Part shown: one piece after another, positions 34,001-41,227 of the stretch | Numbering within the stretch: position 1 is the stretch's first letter | Layout: every line of letters starts with the position of its first letter | Source: Negativicutes bacterium | GTDB lineage: Bacteria; Bacillota_C; Negativicutes; Sporomusales_B; JARLHX01 | Length of the DNA stretch: 64,000 nucleotides | Assembly (NCBI GenBank): GCA_031292035.1 | Contig: JARLHX010000092.1 | Location: forward strand, 196,135 to 260,134 | Direction of reading: 5' to 3' | The notes under the pieces: model-generated | Databases searched by the model: none | What the model saw: only the letters and a program-made list of their open reading frames with translations | Told to the model about the DNA's origin: nothing | Program-made: the position numbers and the translations under genes

Positions 34001-34064
34001 GCCGGTACCGGAGGAGGAAGCGGTGGCCCTATTGGCTCCGGCCTATCTTCCGACGATAAAATAG
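31035..34064 (+). CDS. PAS-GAF-PAS-PAS-GGDEF-EAL c-di-GMP signalling protein
   Basis: 1,009 residues, GTG start after AAGGAGA. Cytoplasmic: no membrane span. Order: PAS (about 17-130), GAF (150-320), PAS (330-445), PAS/PAC (455-575), GGDEF (577-735), EAL (750-1000). The cyclase motif reads 'RIAGDEF' (AGDEF instead of GGDEF). The EAL domain keeps 'FEALLRW', 'ITENV', 'DDFGTGYASL', 'KVDKSFID' and 'VAEGVE', so phosphodiesterase activity is likely. The first PAS has 'CCAISHEDG' and 'NCPLH', possible redox or metal Cys. Monocistronic, ended by a terminator that contains its stop codon. Confidence 0.92.
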   Translation: MDTDRKGQQGEAEPDKRIYWEKIFDSLNDPIMILDLGNRIINCNQAMARLAGVSVGELLDKSCCAISHEDGRQPGNCPLHRVQVSGAREAVKQKVKGRWFNVVVDPVFDDNGKLAGVVHVMYDVTAVEIAEAKIRRQIAELLENDAKIRSQNTALVALAETALGLMDESSRSDDVLQTLIARAADLVGASHGAVYLYNRETGMIDCVAGIGVFKDSVNVLKVELGQGVVGRVIETGEMIVIDDYQNWEHRLHGEVFDSIQMGIQIPLKDHAQVVGTFSLGFMKTGRRLSEDEISLLTRFGELASIAVQNARLVASLRQELEERTRAESTLWEIFNAVNDAIFIHDAGCGSLLDLNQKACEMFGYSRAEFLQGNLSLISPGNQSEALGWIKKAVEVGPQLFEWSMKDKTGKMLSVEVNLRSAVIAGQNRALAVVRDVTARKATERALVREEERYRLALEAINDAVMDYDIVAGTWAFSPGWSREYGLTLSEGDNIEEWRSLVHPDDQLRHKKLREDYLTRRTRRYEGEFRIMMPGGEYVWVQATGKAIFNDVGRPVRMIIGYANVNERRWHEEKIQKMAYFDGLTGLPNRSYLSEHLQMALEAGTTDKAKGAVLYIDLDDLKPVNDAFGHTYGDSVIKTASQRIAAVAGEGTFVARIAGDEFIVILPDRCDRGQVAGIAAAMIRQLGEEYEIAGERLHVSGSIGIAFYPGDGMEAEEILKKADNALFSAKAAGKNCWRFYDPAMLQDAYERMVLTNSLRYAEERGELSLHYQPQVTTDGGTVVGFEALLRWQSPEHGSVSPVRFIPLAEKSRLILPIGRWVLREACRFARRLSDIGRGDLKVAVNISPVQLAAGDFVVTVKKIMAEAGVEPSQLEFEITENVLLVSLEDGTRKLGELNALGVRLSLDDFGTGYASLTYLRNLPVQTLKVDKSFIDGITLATDEATLVRSIIQMAHDLRMNVVAEGVETTGQRSHLSTCGCDLIQGYLFSRPVPEEEAVALLAPAYLPTIK

Positions 34065-34092
34065 CCGTTCAGACTGAACGGCTATTTTTAAT
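34059..34092 (+). terminator. Terminator overlapping the stop codon of the GGDEF-EAL gene
   Basis: AAATAGCCGTTCAG / CTGAACGGCTATTT, fourteen perfect pairs around a single A, followed by TTAATTT. The TAG stop (34062-34064) lies in the left arm. Confidence 0.85.
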
Positions 34093-34246
34093 TTCCAGGA
34101 ATATCCCAATAAAGGCGAGGTTGCCCAAGTATTTGCAAAGGAAAATGGCAGGACAGTGCTGCCGCTATGTCGAATAAATTATTTTTAGTTGTGTAAATTG
34201 TGAAGCCGCGTCCGCGAACAGCCGGTTTTGACAAGGAGATGATTTT

Positions 34247-35359
34247 ACGGACGCCCCCGATTTCTTGTTTCAACTGGAACCCCCCGGCTTGATCGCCAAT
34301 ATCCATAATCATCCTCCTGCCGGTTTTGAATCCTGCCTCCTTGGCCCACCTGGCGCCTTGATGCCGGCCTTCCAGGCCGACTTCGATCTCCTCTTAACAG
34401 CCGACCCGCCTGTGCGCCGACTGGTGCAAGGCCTCGGTTGTCTCTTTCCGACAAAACTGTATTCGAATCTACTGCGCCCCCGTACTTTATTTGTCGGCAC
34501 CACCGTCTCCGAATTCGCGCTTTTTCCACAAGTACTTGACGCGGCAGCCTTGCCGGAAATCCTACTGAATGCGATGGCAGACAAAGGATGCCCCTTTCTG
34601 ATTGTGAAAGACATCGCCCAGACGGCACCCTTTTTGTCGCCGGCGGAGAATGCCGCCGCCGACCGAATCTGCCAAGCTCTTTCTGCTGCCGGTTTTGTAT
34701 TACTCGAGGGACAAGCTACCGCGTATATCCCGATCGATTTTGATTCTCTGGACACTTTTTTTGGGCGCTTTTCCGCCAGCCGCCGGGCCGATTGGCGGCG
34801 AAAACGAAAAAAAGGCAGTGCCGTCCGGTTGCAGCGGATTGCGACCGGTGCCCCGATGTTTGCCGAGCCGGCGGTGGTGGATGAATTTTACCGCCTCTAC
34901 GAAAATGTCTACAATAAAAGCTATATTCATTTTGATAAATTGACCCGTCCGTTTTTTGCCAGCATGCTCAATGACGGCGAATCCGGCGGACTTCTCTTCG
35001 CTTATTCCAAGGACGACCGCTGGATTGGCTACAGTCTGTGTTTTCACCGCGGCGACCTTTTGATTGACAAATACCGTGGGGCCGAGTATCCTGCCTTTCG
35101 GGAAAACAATCTGTATTATGTCAGTTGGTTTGATATGTTGCAATATGCTGTGGATCACGCCGTAAAGACCGCCATCTTCGGCTGGACCAGCCCCGAAATC
35201 AAAGCCTACCTCGGTTCCAGCTTCAGCTTCACCAGGCATGCGGTCTATCCGGCAAACTCCCTGGTGCGCCGGCTTCTACGCCGTTTTTCCGGATCTTTCG
35301 AATCAGACCGTAAAATTCTTGAACACTGGAATCTTCAACACGCGAAAGAAAAGAGGTAA
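34247..35359 (+). CDS. GNAT/FemAB-like acyltransferase
   Basis: About 370 residues if it starts at ACG 34247, eight bases after AAGGAG (34233-34238); the first ordinary start, TTG 34265, has no ribosome site. C-terminal half is a GNAT/FemAB-type domain: 'LDTFFGRFSASRRADWRRKRKKG', split by me, then 'FYRLYENVYNKSYIHFDKL', 'GLLFAYSKDDRWIGYSLCF' and 'YYVSWFDMLQYAVDHAV'. It resembles the DUF482 (peptidogalycan) group that moves acyl or aminoacyl groups. First of a six-gene run leading to a ketoacyl synthase. Substrate unknown. Confidence 0.72.
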   Translation, partial: TDAPDFLFQLEPPGLIANIHNHPPAGFESCLLGPPGALMPAFQADFDLLLTADPPVRRLVQGLGCLFPTKLYSNLLRPRTLFVGTTVSEFALFPQVLDAAALPEILLNAMADKGCPFLIVKDIAQTAPFLSPAENAAADRICQALSAAGFVLLEGQATAYIPIDFDSLDTFFGRFSASRRADWRRKRKKGSAVRLQRIATGAPMFAEPAVVDEFYRLYENVYNKSYIHFDKLTRPFFASMLNDGESGGLLFAYSKDDRWIGYSLCFHRGDLLIDKYRGAEYPAFRENNLYYVSWFDMLQYAVDHAVKTAIFGWTSPEIKAYLGSSFSFTRHAVYPANSLVRRLLRRFSGSFESDRKILEHWNLQHAKEKR

Positions 35360-35364
35360 CTTGA

Positions 35365-35727
35365 TTGCGGCGACTGATTGCAATGATTCTGCTGTGGTGC
35401 GGCATCAACACCTTGGGAGAGATACTGATCAAAATCGGCGGCCGTTCGCTCACCGAACCGGAGTCGCTGTCAGGTATTCTGCGCTTTTTGGGCGAGGTTG
35501 TCCAAAACCCGCTGATCATGATTGGCGTCATTGTCAGCGCTGCCGATCTTTTGCTATGGATTTATATCTTAAAAAGCGGCGATCTCGGAGTGGTGGCACC
35601 GCTCACAGCCATCAACTACATCTTCGCTGTTGTCGCCGGCTGCGTCCTTTTTGACGAAGTGCTCACCGTCAGCCGCGTCATCGGTATTCTGCTCATTTGT
35701 GGCGGTACCTTTTTCATCAGCCGTTGA
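35365..35727 (+). CDS. Small DMT-family (EamA/SMR-like) transporter
   Basis: 120 residues, TTG start after GAGG, six bases past the previous stop. Four hydrophobic helices with typical 'ILIKIGGRSLTEP', 'VIVSAADLLLWIYILKSGDLGVVAPL' (in parts) and 'AGCVLFDEVLTVSRVIGILLI'. Half-size DMT proteins work as dimers, as multidrug exporters or as lipid-linked sugar flippases (ArnE/F type). In this gene run it could export or flip the product made by the neighbouring enzymes; that is inference. Confidence 0.8.
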   Translation: MRRLIAMILLWCGINTLGEILIKIGGRSLTEPESLSGILRFLGEVVQNPLIMIGVIVSAADLLLWIYILKSGDLGVVAPLTAINYIFAVVAGCVLFDEVLTVSRVIGILLICGGTFFISR

Positions 35728-35896
35728 GCCGGGAGTGGTTCTCTTTCAGATGAATTTCAGAATGGGAAGCTATAATGCCAAGGGAAGGTTTTTCAAAAAA
35801 GAGCCGTGTTGGCAGATTCTTTTCGGTTATTACCAGATTTCTATGTTATAATTAATGTTATTGTGTTATATATTGAGCGTTTTGAAAGGACAAGTT

Positions 35897-36616
35897 ATGG
35901 GCAAGGACTTTTTTTTGGTGCTGGATTTTGACGGTACGATTACAAATGAAGATGTGACCGATCTGGTATTGAATCAGTTTGCCCTTCCGGCGTGGCTTGA
36001 TGTCGAAGCTGAGTGGCAAAAGGGGCTGATCGGCTCCAGCCAGTGTCTGACCGAGCAAATGGCGCTGATTGACACCAGGCTGCCGGATATTTTGGCGTAT
36101 GTTGACACCGTTGCTGTCGATCCGGGCTTTCCGGCGCTGGCCAAACGGTTGCAGGCTGAAGGGCAGCCTTTCGCCGTCATCAGCGACGGCTTCAAAGTCT
36201 TCATTGACCGGATTTTGACCAATTCCGGTCTTCGATCAATACCTGTTTATGCCAATGGACTGGCAGAAAAAGACGGACAGCTGACAACCAGCTTCCCCAA
36301 CAGCGCTCCCCATTGCTCCGCCGGGACCTGCAAATGTTCGCTGGCCAAGAAACTGGGCGGCGGTCTACCGGTGGTGCTGGTGGGTGACGGCCGCAGCGAT
36401 TATTGTCTGGCGAAACACGCCGACTTTGTCTTTGCTACCGGCAAACTGTCGGGCTACTGCAAGGACAACGCGATTGCCTATACCAGTTTTACCAATATGA
36501 CCGATCTTTCCAATAAGCTGGCCATCTTCAGCCTGTTTTTCAGCTTTCAGCGAATCTTTTGCCACAGCCTGACTTGGGACGATATTTTCTTGAATTTTAA
36601 ATCGGAAGGATGCTGA
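35897..36616 (+). CDS. HAD-family phosphatase (MtnX/SerB-like)
   Basis: 239 residues from ATG 35897 (GAAAGGA upstream). HAD motifs: I 'LDFDGTIT', II 'AVISDGFKVF', III/IV 'VVLVGDGRSDYCLAKHADFVFA'. The alpha-helical cap after motif I is the phosphoserine-phosphatase / MtnX type. A 'CSAGTCKCSLAKKLG' patch sits between II and III. The reaction is hydrolysis of a small phosphate ester. It ends seven bases before the aminotransferase, so it belongs to the same unit. Last 25 residues look atypical (Phe-rich). Confidence 0.82.
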   Translation: MGKDFFLVLDFDGTITNEDVTDLVLNQFALPAWLDVEAEWQKGLIGSSQCLTEQMALIDTRLPDILAYVDTVAVDPGFPALAKRLQAEGQPFAVISDGFKVFIDRILTNSGLRSIPVYANGLAEKDGQLTTSFPNSAPHCSAGTCKCSLAKKLGGGLPVVLVGDGRSDYCLAKHADFVFATGKLSGYCKDNAIAYTSFTNMTDLSNKLAIFSLFFSFQRIFCHSLTWDDIFLNFKSEGC

Positions 36617-36623
36617 TTTTTAT

Positions 36624-37997
36624 ATGAATTATACAGAAGCAGAATTGCTGGCGCTGGAAGCCAAGTATTGCTCTCACGGCGACACTGTTCACTATATCGA
36701 TCCGCCGAAGATCTTTGCCCGTTGCGACGGGTCCTGGCTGTTTGACGCTGACGACCGGCCCTATCTGGATGTCCAGATGTGGTATTCGGCAGTCAATTTC
36801 GGTTACCGCAATCAGGAGATTGAGGCAGTTTACCGCGAGCAGCTCGACCGGCTGCCGCAGCTGGCCTGCCAGTACCTGCATAAAGAGAAAATCCTGTTGG
36901 CGGCCCTGATCGCCAAGGAGACTGAAAAGCGCTTCGGGCTGGAAGGCCGGGTGCATTTCAATGTCGGCGGAGCTCAGGCCATCGAGGACAGCCTGAAACT
37001 CGTCCGCAACCATAAAAACGGCAAATCGCTGATGTTCGCCTTTATGGGCGGCTATCACGGCCGGACGCTGGCGGCCTCGGAGATCACCAGCAGCTACCGG
37101 TACCGGCGTCGGTACGGCCATTTCGCCAACCGAGCCAACTTCATCCCTTATCCCTATTGCTACCGTTGTTTTTACGGCTGCAAACGGGAAACCTGTGATT
37201 ATCAGTGTGTGAAACAGTTCGAGAAGCTGTTTGAAACCGAATATTTTGCCGTTCTTGACGCCAAAGTCAATGAGGCTGAATACGCCGCCTTTTTTGTCGA
37301 GCCTGTCCAGGCCACCGGCGGCTATATTGTGCCCCCGCCCGAATATTTCACCAGGCTCCAGAAGGTGCTGAAGCGTTACAATATCCTGATGGTGGATGAT
37401 GAGATCCAGATGGGCTTTTACCGCACCGGCAAGCTCTGGTCGATGGAGCATTACGGGGCGACTCCCGATGTGGTGGCTTTCGCCAAGTCGCTGACCAACG
37501 GCCTCAACCCGCTGTCCGGCGTTTGGGCTAAGGAAGAAATGATCAATCCGACGGTGTTCCCCGCCGGTTCGACCCATTCGACTTTTTCCAGCAATCCGCT
37601 GGGAACGGTGGCCGGATTGGCCACCATGCAGTATGCTGCTAACCACGACATGGAAACCATGGTGGCGGAAAAGGGAAAATATCTCCTGGGCCGACTGCGG
37701 GAACTGAAGGGCCGGCACAGTGTGATCGGTGACGTGGACGGACTGGGGATGGCTCTCAGAATCGAAATGACCAAAGCCGATGGCTACACCCCTGACAAGG
37801 CTCTGGCCGACAAGATCGTCGACGAGGCCATGCTGGGCAATATCCCGGCCAATGGCAAAGAATACGGTTTGGTGCTGGATGTCGGCGGGTATTATAAGAA
37901 TACCTTTACCCTCGCCCCGGCCCTGACCATGACCTATGAAGAGATGGACCTTTTTATCGAGCTGTTTGAAAGCCTGTTAAAACGGTGTGGAGTATAA
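36624..37997 (+). CDS. Class III PLP-dependent aminotransferase
   Basis: 457 residues. Fold-type I features: 'VHFNVGGAQAIEDSLKLVR' phosphate region, 'MGGYHGRTLAASEITSS', 'MVDDEIQMGFYRTGK' with the PLP-binding Asp, and K288 in 'VVAFAKSLTNGLNPLSG'. A Cys-rich insertion (C179-x2-C-x3-C-x4-C-x3-C, 'CYRCFYGCKRETCDYQC') is like that in some gamma-aminobutyrate/ornithine-type enzymes. It moves an amino group onto an aldehyde or ketone. With a ketoacyl synthase downstream, an acyl ketone or aldehyde is a possible substrate. Confidence 0.88.
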   Translation: MNYTEAELLALEAKYCSHGDTVHYIDPPKIFARCDGSWLFDADDRPYLDVQMWYSAVNFGYRNQEIEAVYREQLDRLPQLACQYLHKEKILLAALIAKETEKRFGLEGRVHFNVGGAQAIEDSLKLVRNHKNGKSLMFAFMGGYHGRTLAASEITSSYRYRRRYGHFANRANFIPYPYCYRCFYGCKRETCDYQCVKQFEKLFETEYFAVLDAKVNEAEYAAFFVEPVQATGGYIVPPPEYFTRLQKVLKRYNILMVDDEIQMGFYRTGKLWSMEHYGATPDVVAFAKSLTNGLNPLSGVWAKEEMINPTVFPAGSTHSTFSSNPLGTVAGLATMQYAANHDMETMVAEKGKYLLGRLRELKGRHSVIGDVDGLGMALRIEMTKADGYTPDKALADKIVDEAMLGNIPANGKEYGLVLDVGGYYKNTFTLAPALTMTYEEMDLFIELFESLLKRCGV

Positions 37998-38003
37998 ACG
38001 ACT

Positions 38004-38807
38004 ATGAGCTATGACGGGATTGATTTGCCTGGAGGCCAGGCGGCGGTTGTCCTTATCCACGGCCTTACCGGCGGCCCTTTTGAACTGAACTATCTGGCGA
38101 AGAAGCTGAACAAGGCCGGATATACGGTGAGGGTGCCCCTTTTGGCCGGACATGGAACAACCATTTCCGAGCTGAAAACAACCTGCTGGCAAGACTGGTA
38201 TATATCAGTCAAACAGACCATCCTCGGACTAAAAGCAGCAGGCAATACGGTATATGTCGGCGGTTTGTGCATGGGTGCGGTGCTGGCCCTGCACGCCGCC
38301 TATGAATTGCCGGAGAGCGTGCAGGGGGTTGTTGCCATGTCGACAACCTTGCGCTATGACGGCTGGAGTATTCCCTGGTATAGTTTCTTGCTGACCCTCA
38401 ATCACTACACCCCGGCGCGGTACTTGTATTCCTATCCCGAACGGGAACCTTACGGGATAAAGAATGAACGTCTGCGGCGCATTGTCCACAAGGGAATGAA
38501 GGACAACACCCTGGCCTATGATGAGGTTCCCGGGGTGAGTATCCGCGAACTATACAGGCTGGCCAACACGGTGAAACGGGAATTGCCTGCGGTTAAGACC
38601 CCGACTCTGATTCTCCACTCGCGCGAGGACGACACCGCCAGCGTGAAAAACGCCGACTATATCGAGCACCATATCGGCGCCGCCTATGTGCGGAAGATGT
38701 TACTCACCGACTCCTATCATATGATTACCATCGACAACCAGAAGGATCTGGTGGCCGACGAAATAATTGCATTTTTAGAGAAAGTTGCCCCGCAGGAGGC
38801 CAGCTGA
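38004..38807 (+). CDS. Alpha/beta hydrolase with Cys nucleophile
   Basis: 267 residues. Esterase/lipase-like: 'VVLIHGLTGGPFELNYLAKKL' in parts, oxyanion HG, nucleophile elbow 'GGLCMGAV' where C89 replaces the usual Ser, acid D209/D210 ('HSREDDTAS') and H239 ('DSYHMITID'). It is otherwise close to the carboxylesterase/monoacylglycerol lipase group (Est30 type). A Cys nucleophile occurs in dienelactone hydrolases and some thioesterases or acyltransferases. Between aminotransferase and ketoacyl synthase it could release or transfer an acyl chain. Confidence 0.82.
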   Translation: MSYDGIDLPGGQAAVVLIHGLTGGPFELNYLAKKLNKAGYTVRVPLLAGHGTTISELKTTCWQDWYISVKQTILGLKAAGNTVYVGGLCMGAVLALHAAYELPESVQGVVAMSTTLRYDGWSIPWYSFLLTLNHYTPARYLYSYPEREPYGIKNERLRRIVHKGMKDNTLAYDEVPGVSIRELYRLANTVKRELPAVKTPTLILHSREDDTASVKNADYIEHHIGAAYVRKMLLTDSYHMITIDNQKDLVADEIIAFLEKVAPQEAS

Positions 38808-38887
38808 ACGGCGGCATTGTCTGATTTGGCGGTCAGAGCCTGCGGGGAAGTTTTTTGGCGATTGCAAAGTGGAAAGAGGTGGAGTTC

Positions 38888-40126
38888 ATGGGTCTCCAAC
38901 GGGTAGTGGTGACAGGAATCGGTGCCATCCATCCTTTTGGTTTTGGCTGGGCGACTCTGTGGGAAAATATTCTGGCCAACCGGTCGGCGATTGCGCCGAT
39001 CAGCCGTTTTGACACCGACGGCCTGGGCTGTAAAGTGGCGGCAGGGGTCAACGGCTTTGATCCCCTCAATTTTGACCTGGGGCGCCGGATGGGCCAGAAT
39101 GACCTATGCGCCCAATTTGCCGCCGCCGCCCTCAAACTGGCCCTCACCGACGCGGCCCTTGACCTTGCCGAGGAGGACAAAAACGCCATCGGCATCATGA
39201 TGGGCTGCAGCTGCGGCGGTTCCGCCACCCAGGAAAACGCCATGCGGAAGTTTTTCGCCGACGGGGAAAAAGCCGTCAACCCGTGGAGTATTCCGAGGAT
39301 CATGGGCAATAGTCCGGCCTCGGTCTCGGCCCGCCAGTTCGGCTTGGGCGGACCCAATCTCACCATTAATACCGCCTGTTCGTCTTCCCTTAACGCCATC
39401 GGCCTGGCGGTCGACCTGATCCGTTCCGGGTCCTTTCCAACAATGGTCGCCGGCGGCACCGAGGCTCCGATCGTACCCCATTTAGTAGCCGGATTCGGCG
39501 CGCTGGGAGCGCTGGCCAAAGAGGGCGGACCAGATGCCGTCTGCCGGCCTTTTGACGCCCGGCGGCAAGGTTTTGTCCTCGGTGAAGGCAGTGTCCTGCT
39601 TGTATTGGAATCATTGGAACACGCCGTCAATCGCGGCGCCGCAATATATGGAGAAATCGCCGGCTTTGCCAGTTTCTGCGATATATCCCACCCCGTCCTG
39701 CCGGACATGACCGGCGTGGAGGCGGCCCGGACCATGCGCTCCGCCTTGGCGAGAGCCGGCATAACGCCCGCCGATGTCGACTACATCCATGCTCACGGCA
39801 CCGGCACCAAGGCTGGCGATATCATGGAAACCCGCGGAATCAAGCTGGCTTTTGGCGAAGATGCTGCGAAGATACCGGTCAGCTCCAGTAAAGGGGCGGT
39901 AGGCCACCTGCTGGGCGGGGCCGGTGCTACTGGGACGGTGCTGGCGCTATTGGCCCTGAAAAACCAGTTGCTGCCGCCAACCGTCAATCTGGAGCAGCCT
40001 GACCCCGAATGTGACCTCGACTATATCCCCGGCCAGCCGCGTGTTGCCAAGGCCGAGTGGGCGCTGGCCAACTCCTTTGGCTTTGGTGGCAACAATTCCT
40101 GTCTGGTGCTGAAACGCTATCAATAA
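38888..40126 (+). CDS. Beta-ketoacyl synthase, FabF-like
   Basis: 412 residues from ATG 38888 (GAGGTGGAG upstream). Complete Cys-His-His triad: C164 ('NTACSSSLNA'), H303 ('HAHGTGTK'), H340 ('SKGAVGHLLGGAG'). It is a full-length KAS II-type enzyme that condenses an acyl group with malonyl-ACP. No acyl carrier protein, ketoreductase or other fab genes are near, so it is not the housekeeping fatty acid cluster and probably makes a specialised acyl product with its neighbours. Ended by a terminator at 40179. Confidence 0.9.
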   Translation: MGLQRVVVTGIGAIHPFGFGWATLWENILANRSAIAPISRFDTDGLGCKVAAGVNGFDPLNFDLGRRMGQNDLCAQFAAAALKLALTDAALDLAEEDKNAIGIMMGCSCGGSATQENAMRKFFADGEKAVNPWSIPRIMGNSPASVSARQFGLGGPNLTINTACSSSLNAIGLAVDLIRSGSFPTMVAGGTEAPIVPHLVAGFGALGALAKEGGPDAVCRPFDARRQGFVLGEGSVLLVLESLEHAVNRGAAIYGEIAGFASFCDISHPVLPDMTGVEAARTMRSALARAGITPADVDYIHAHGTGTKAGDIMETRGIKLAFGEDAAKIPVSSSKGAVGHLLGGAGATGTVLALLALKNQLLPPTVNLEQPDPECDLDYIPGQPRVAKAEWALANSFGFGGNNSCLVLKRYQ

Positions 40127-40178
40127 TTGCGGCGATCGTAGGATTTTAGCCGCTCGCGGTAAAATCGCGTCACTTTTG

Positions 40179-40213
40179 AAACCCGAGAGTCTGATGGACT
40201 CCCGGGTTTTTGT
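40179..40213 (+). terminator. Terminator after the ketoacyl synthase gene
   Basis: AAACCCGAGAGTC / GACTCCCGGGTTT with one mismatch, TGATG loop, T5. The remaining 40,214-40,381 holds no gene that I can support. Confidence 0.8.
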
Positions 40214-40381
40214 TGTCTCTTACGACGCGGCCTTCCAGCCCCCCCTTATTTGCCTGGCAAGGCAGTTGGATTACCACAATAAAATCATGCCGAAAGAAGG
40301 GAAACTTTGTCGAAACAACGAAAGTTAAAAAATAGTAACCATTGTTTTTTTGTGAACAATCAAGGATGGTGACCAGGCAAA

Positions 40382-41212
40382 ATGCGAAGAACGGCAATCA
40401 TTGCGCTTTTGTTTACCTTACTAGTCCTTCTTGCAGCGTGCTCCTCAGACAAGCCATCGACGGCGCGTCCTGCGGCTCCGCCTGGCGATGCGCCGGCTGA
40501 GCCCTCGCGCAGCGCAAAAGTGCTGCTGGTCACCGGTGAATATGCGCCCTATACAACAGAGGCTTTGCCTGACAAGGGGTTTTTCACACAGATAGTCACA
40601 GCCGTTTTCCAGGAGATGGGGCTGGAATGCGAAATCCGCTTCTATCCTTGGGCCCGCTGTGAAGAGATGGTTAAAAGCGGCGAGGCGTGGGCGGCCTTTC
40701 CCTATGGCCTGTCCGAAAAAACTCTCCAGACCTATCAGGTATCGGCAAAGGTATATCCGTCCCGGCATAAATATTTCTATTTGAAAAATAATGGCAGATT
40801 AAGTGATCAAGGGCAGGATTTCGAACGCATTTCCGACTTCAAGGATTTTACCGTCGGCGGGGCAAACGGCTACTGGTATGGTTCGAAAGACGATTTAAAG
40901 AAGCTGGGGATTGATCGCGTCGAATGGGCCTATGACGCCGACGGGCTGGTCAGAATGCTCTACAACCAGAGAATTGATGTATTTATTGAAGATGAGCTTG
41001 TCGGCTGGGAGGCAATCAAACGCTCCTATCCCAATGAGACTGGTAAATTTGCCACCCTCCCCAATGATGCGCAGCAGCGGGAATACTTTTTGATCGTTTC
41101 CAAGACCTATCCGCAATCGGCAGACTTGCTTAATCGGTTCAACGCCGCTCTGGGGCGGGTGAAGGACCGGGGAACATTGGCGGCAATCGTCAAGTCGCGC
41201 GCTAAAGATTAA
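40382..41212 (+). CDS. Solute-binding lipoprotein (family 3)
   Basis: 276 residues. Lipoprotein signal with lipobox 'LLAAC', then a Pro/Ala-rich linker. The two-lobed periplasmic binding fold shows as 'GFFTQIVTAVFQEMGLECEIRFYPW', seen in parts, 'AAFPYGLSEKT' and 'LVRMLYNQRIDVFIEDELV'. Such stand-alone binding proteins next to a membrane sensor usually present a ligand to it rather than to an ABC transporter. Only 15 bases separate it from the GGDEF/HD-GYP sensor gene. Confidence 0.85.
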   Translation: MRRTAIIALLFTLLVLLAACSSDKPSTARPAAPPGDAPAEPSRSAKVLLVTGEYAPYTTEALPDKGFFTQIVTAVFQEMGLECEIRFYPWARCEEMVKSGEAWAAFPYGLSEKTLQTYQVSAKVYPSRHKYFYLKNNGRLSDQGQDFERISDFKDFTVGGANGYWYGSKDDLKKLGIDRVEWAYDADGLVRMLYNQRIDVFIEDELVGWEAIKRSYPNETGKFATLPNDAQQREYFLIVSKTYPQSADLLNRFNAALGRVKDRGTLAAIVKSRAKD

Positions 41213-41227
41213 TCCTGACAGAGGTAC

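Noticed and set aside
36597..37718. 373-codon open frame opposite the aminotransferase
   Set aside because: Shadow of the strongly supported aminotransferase; no start signal.
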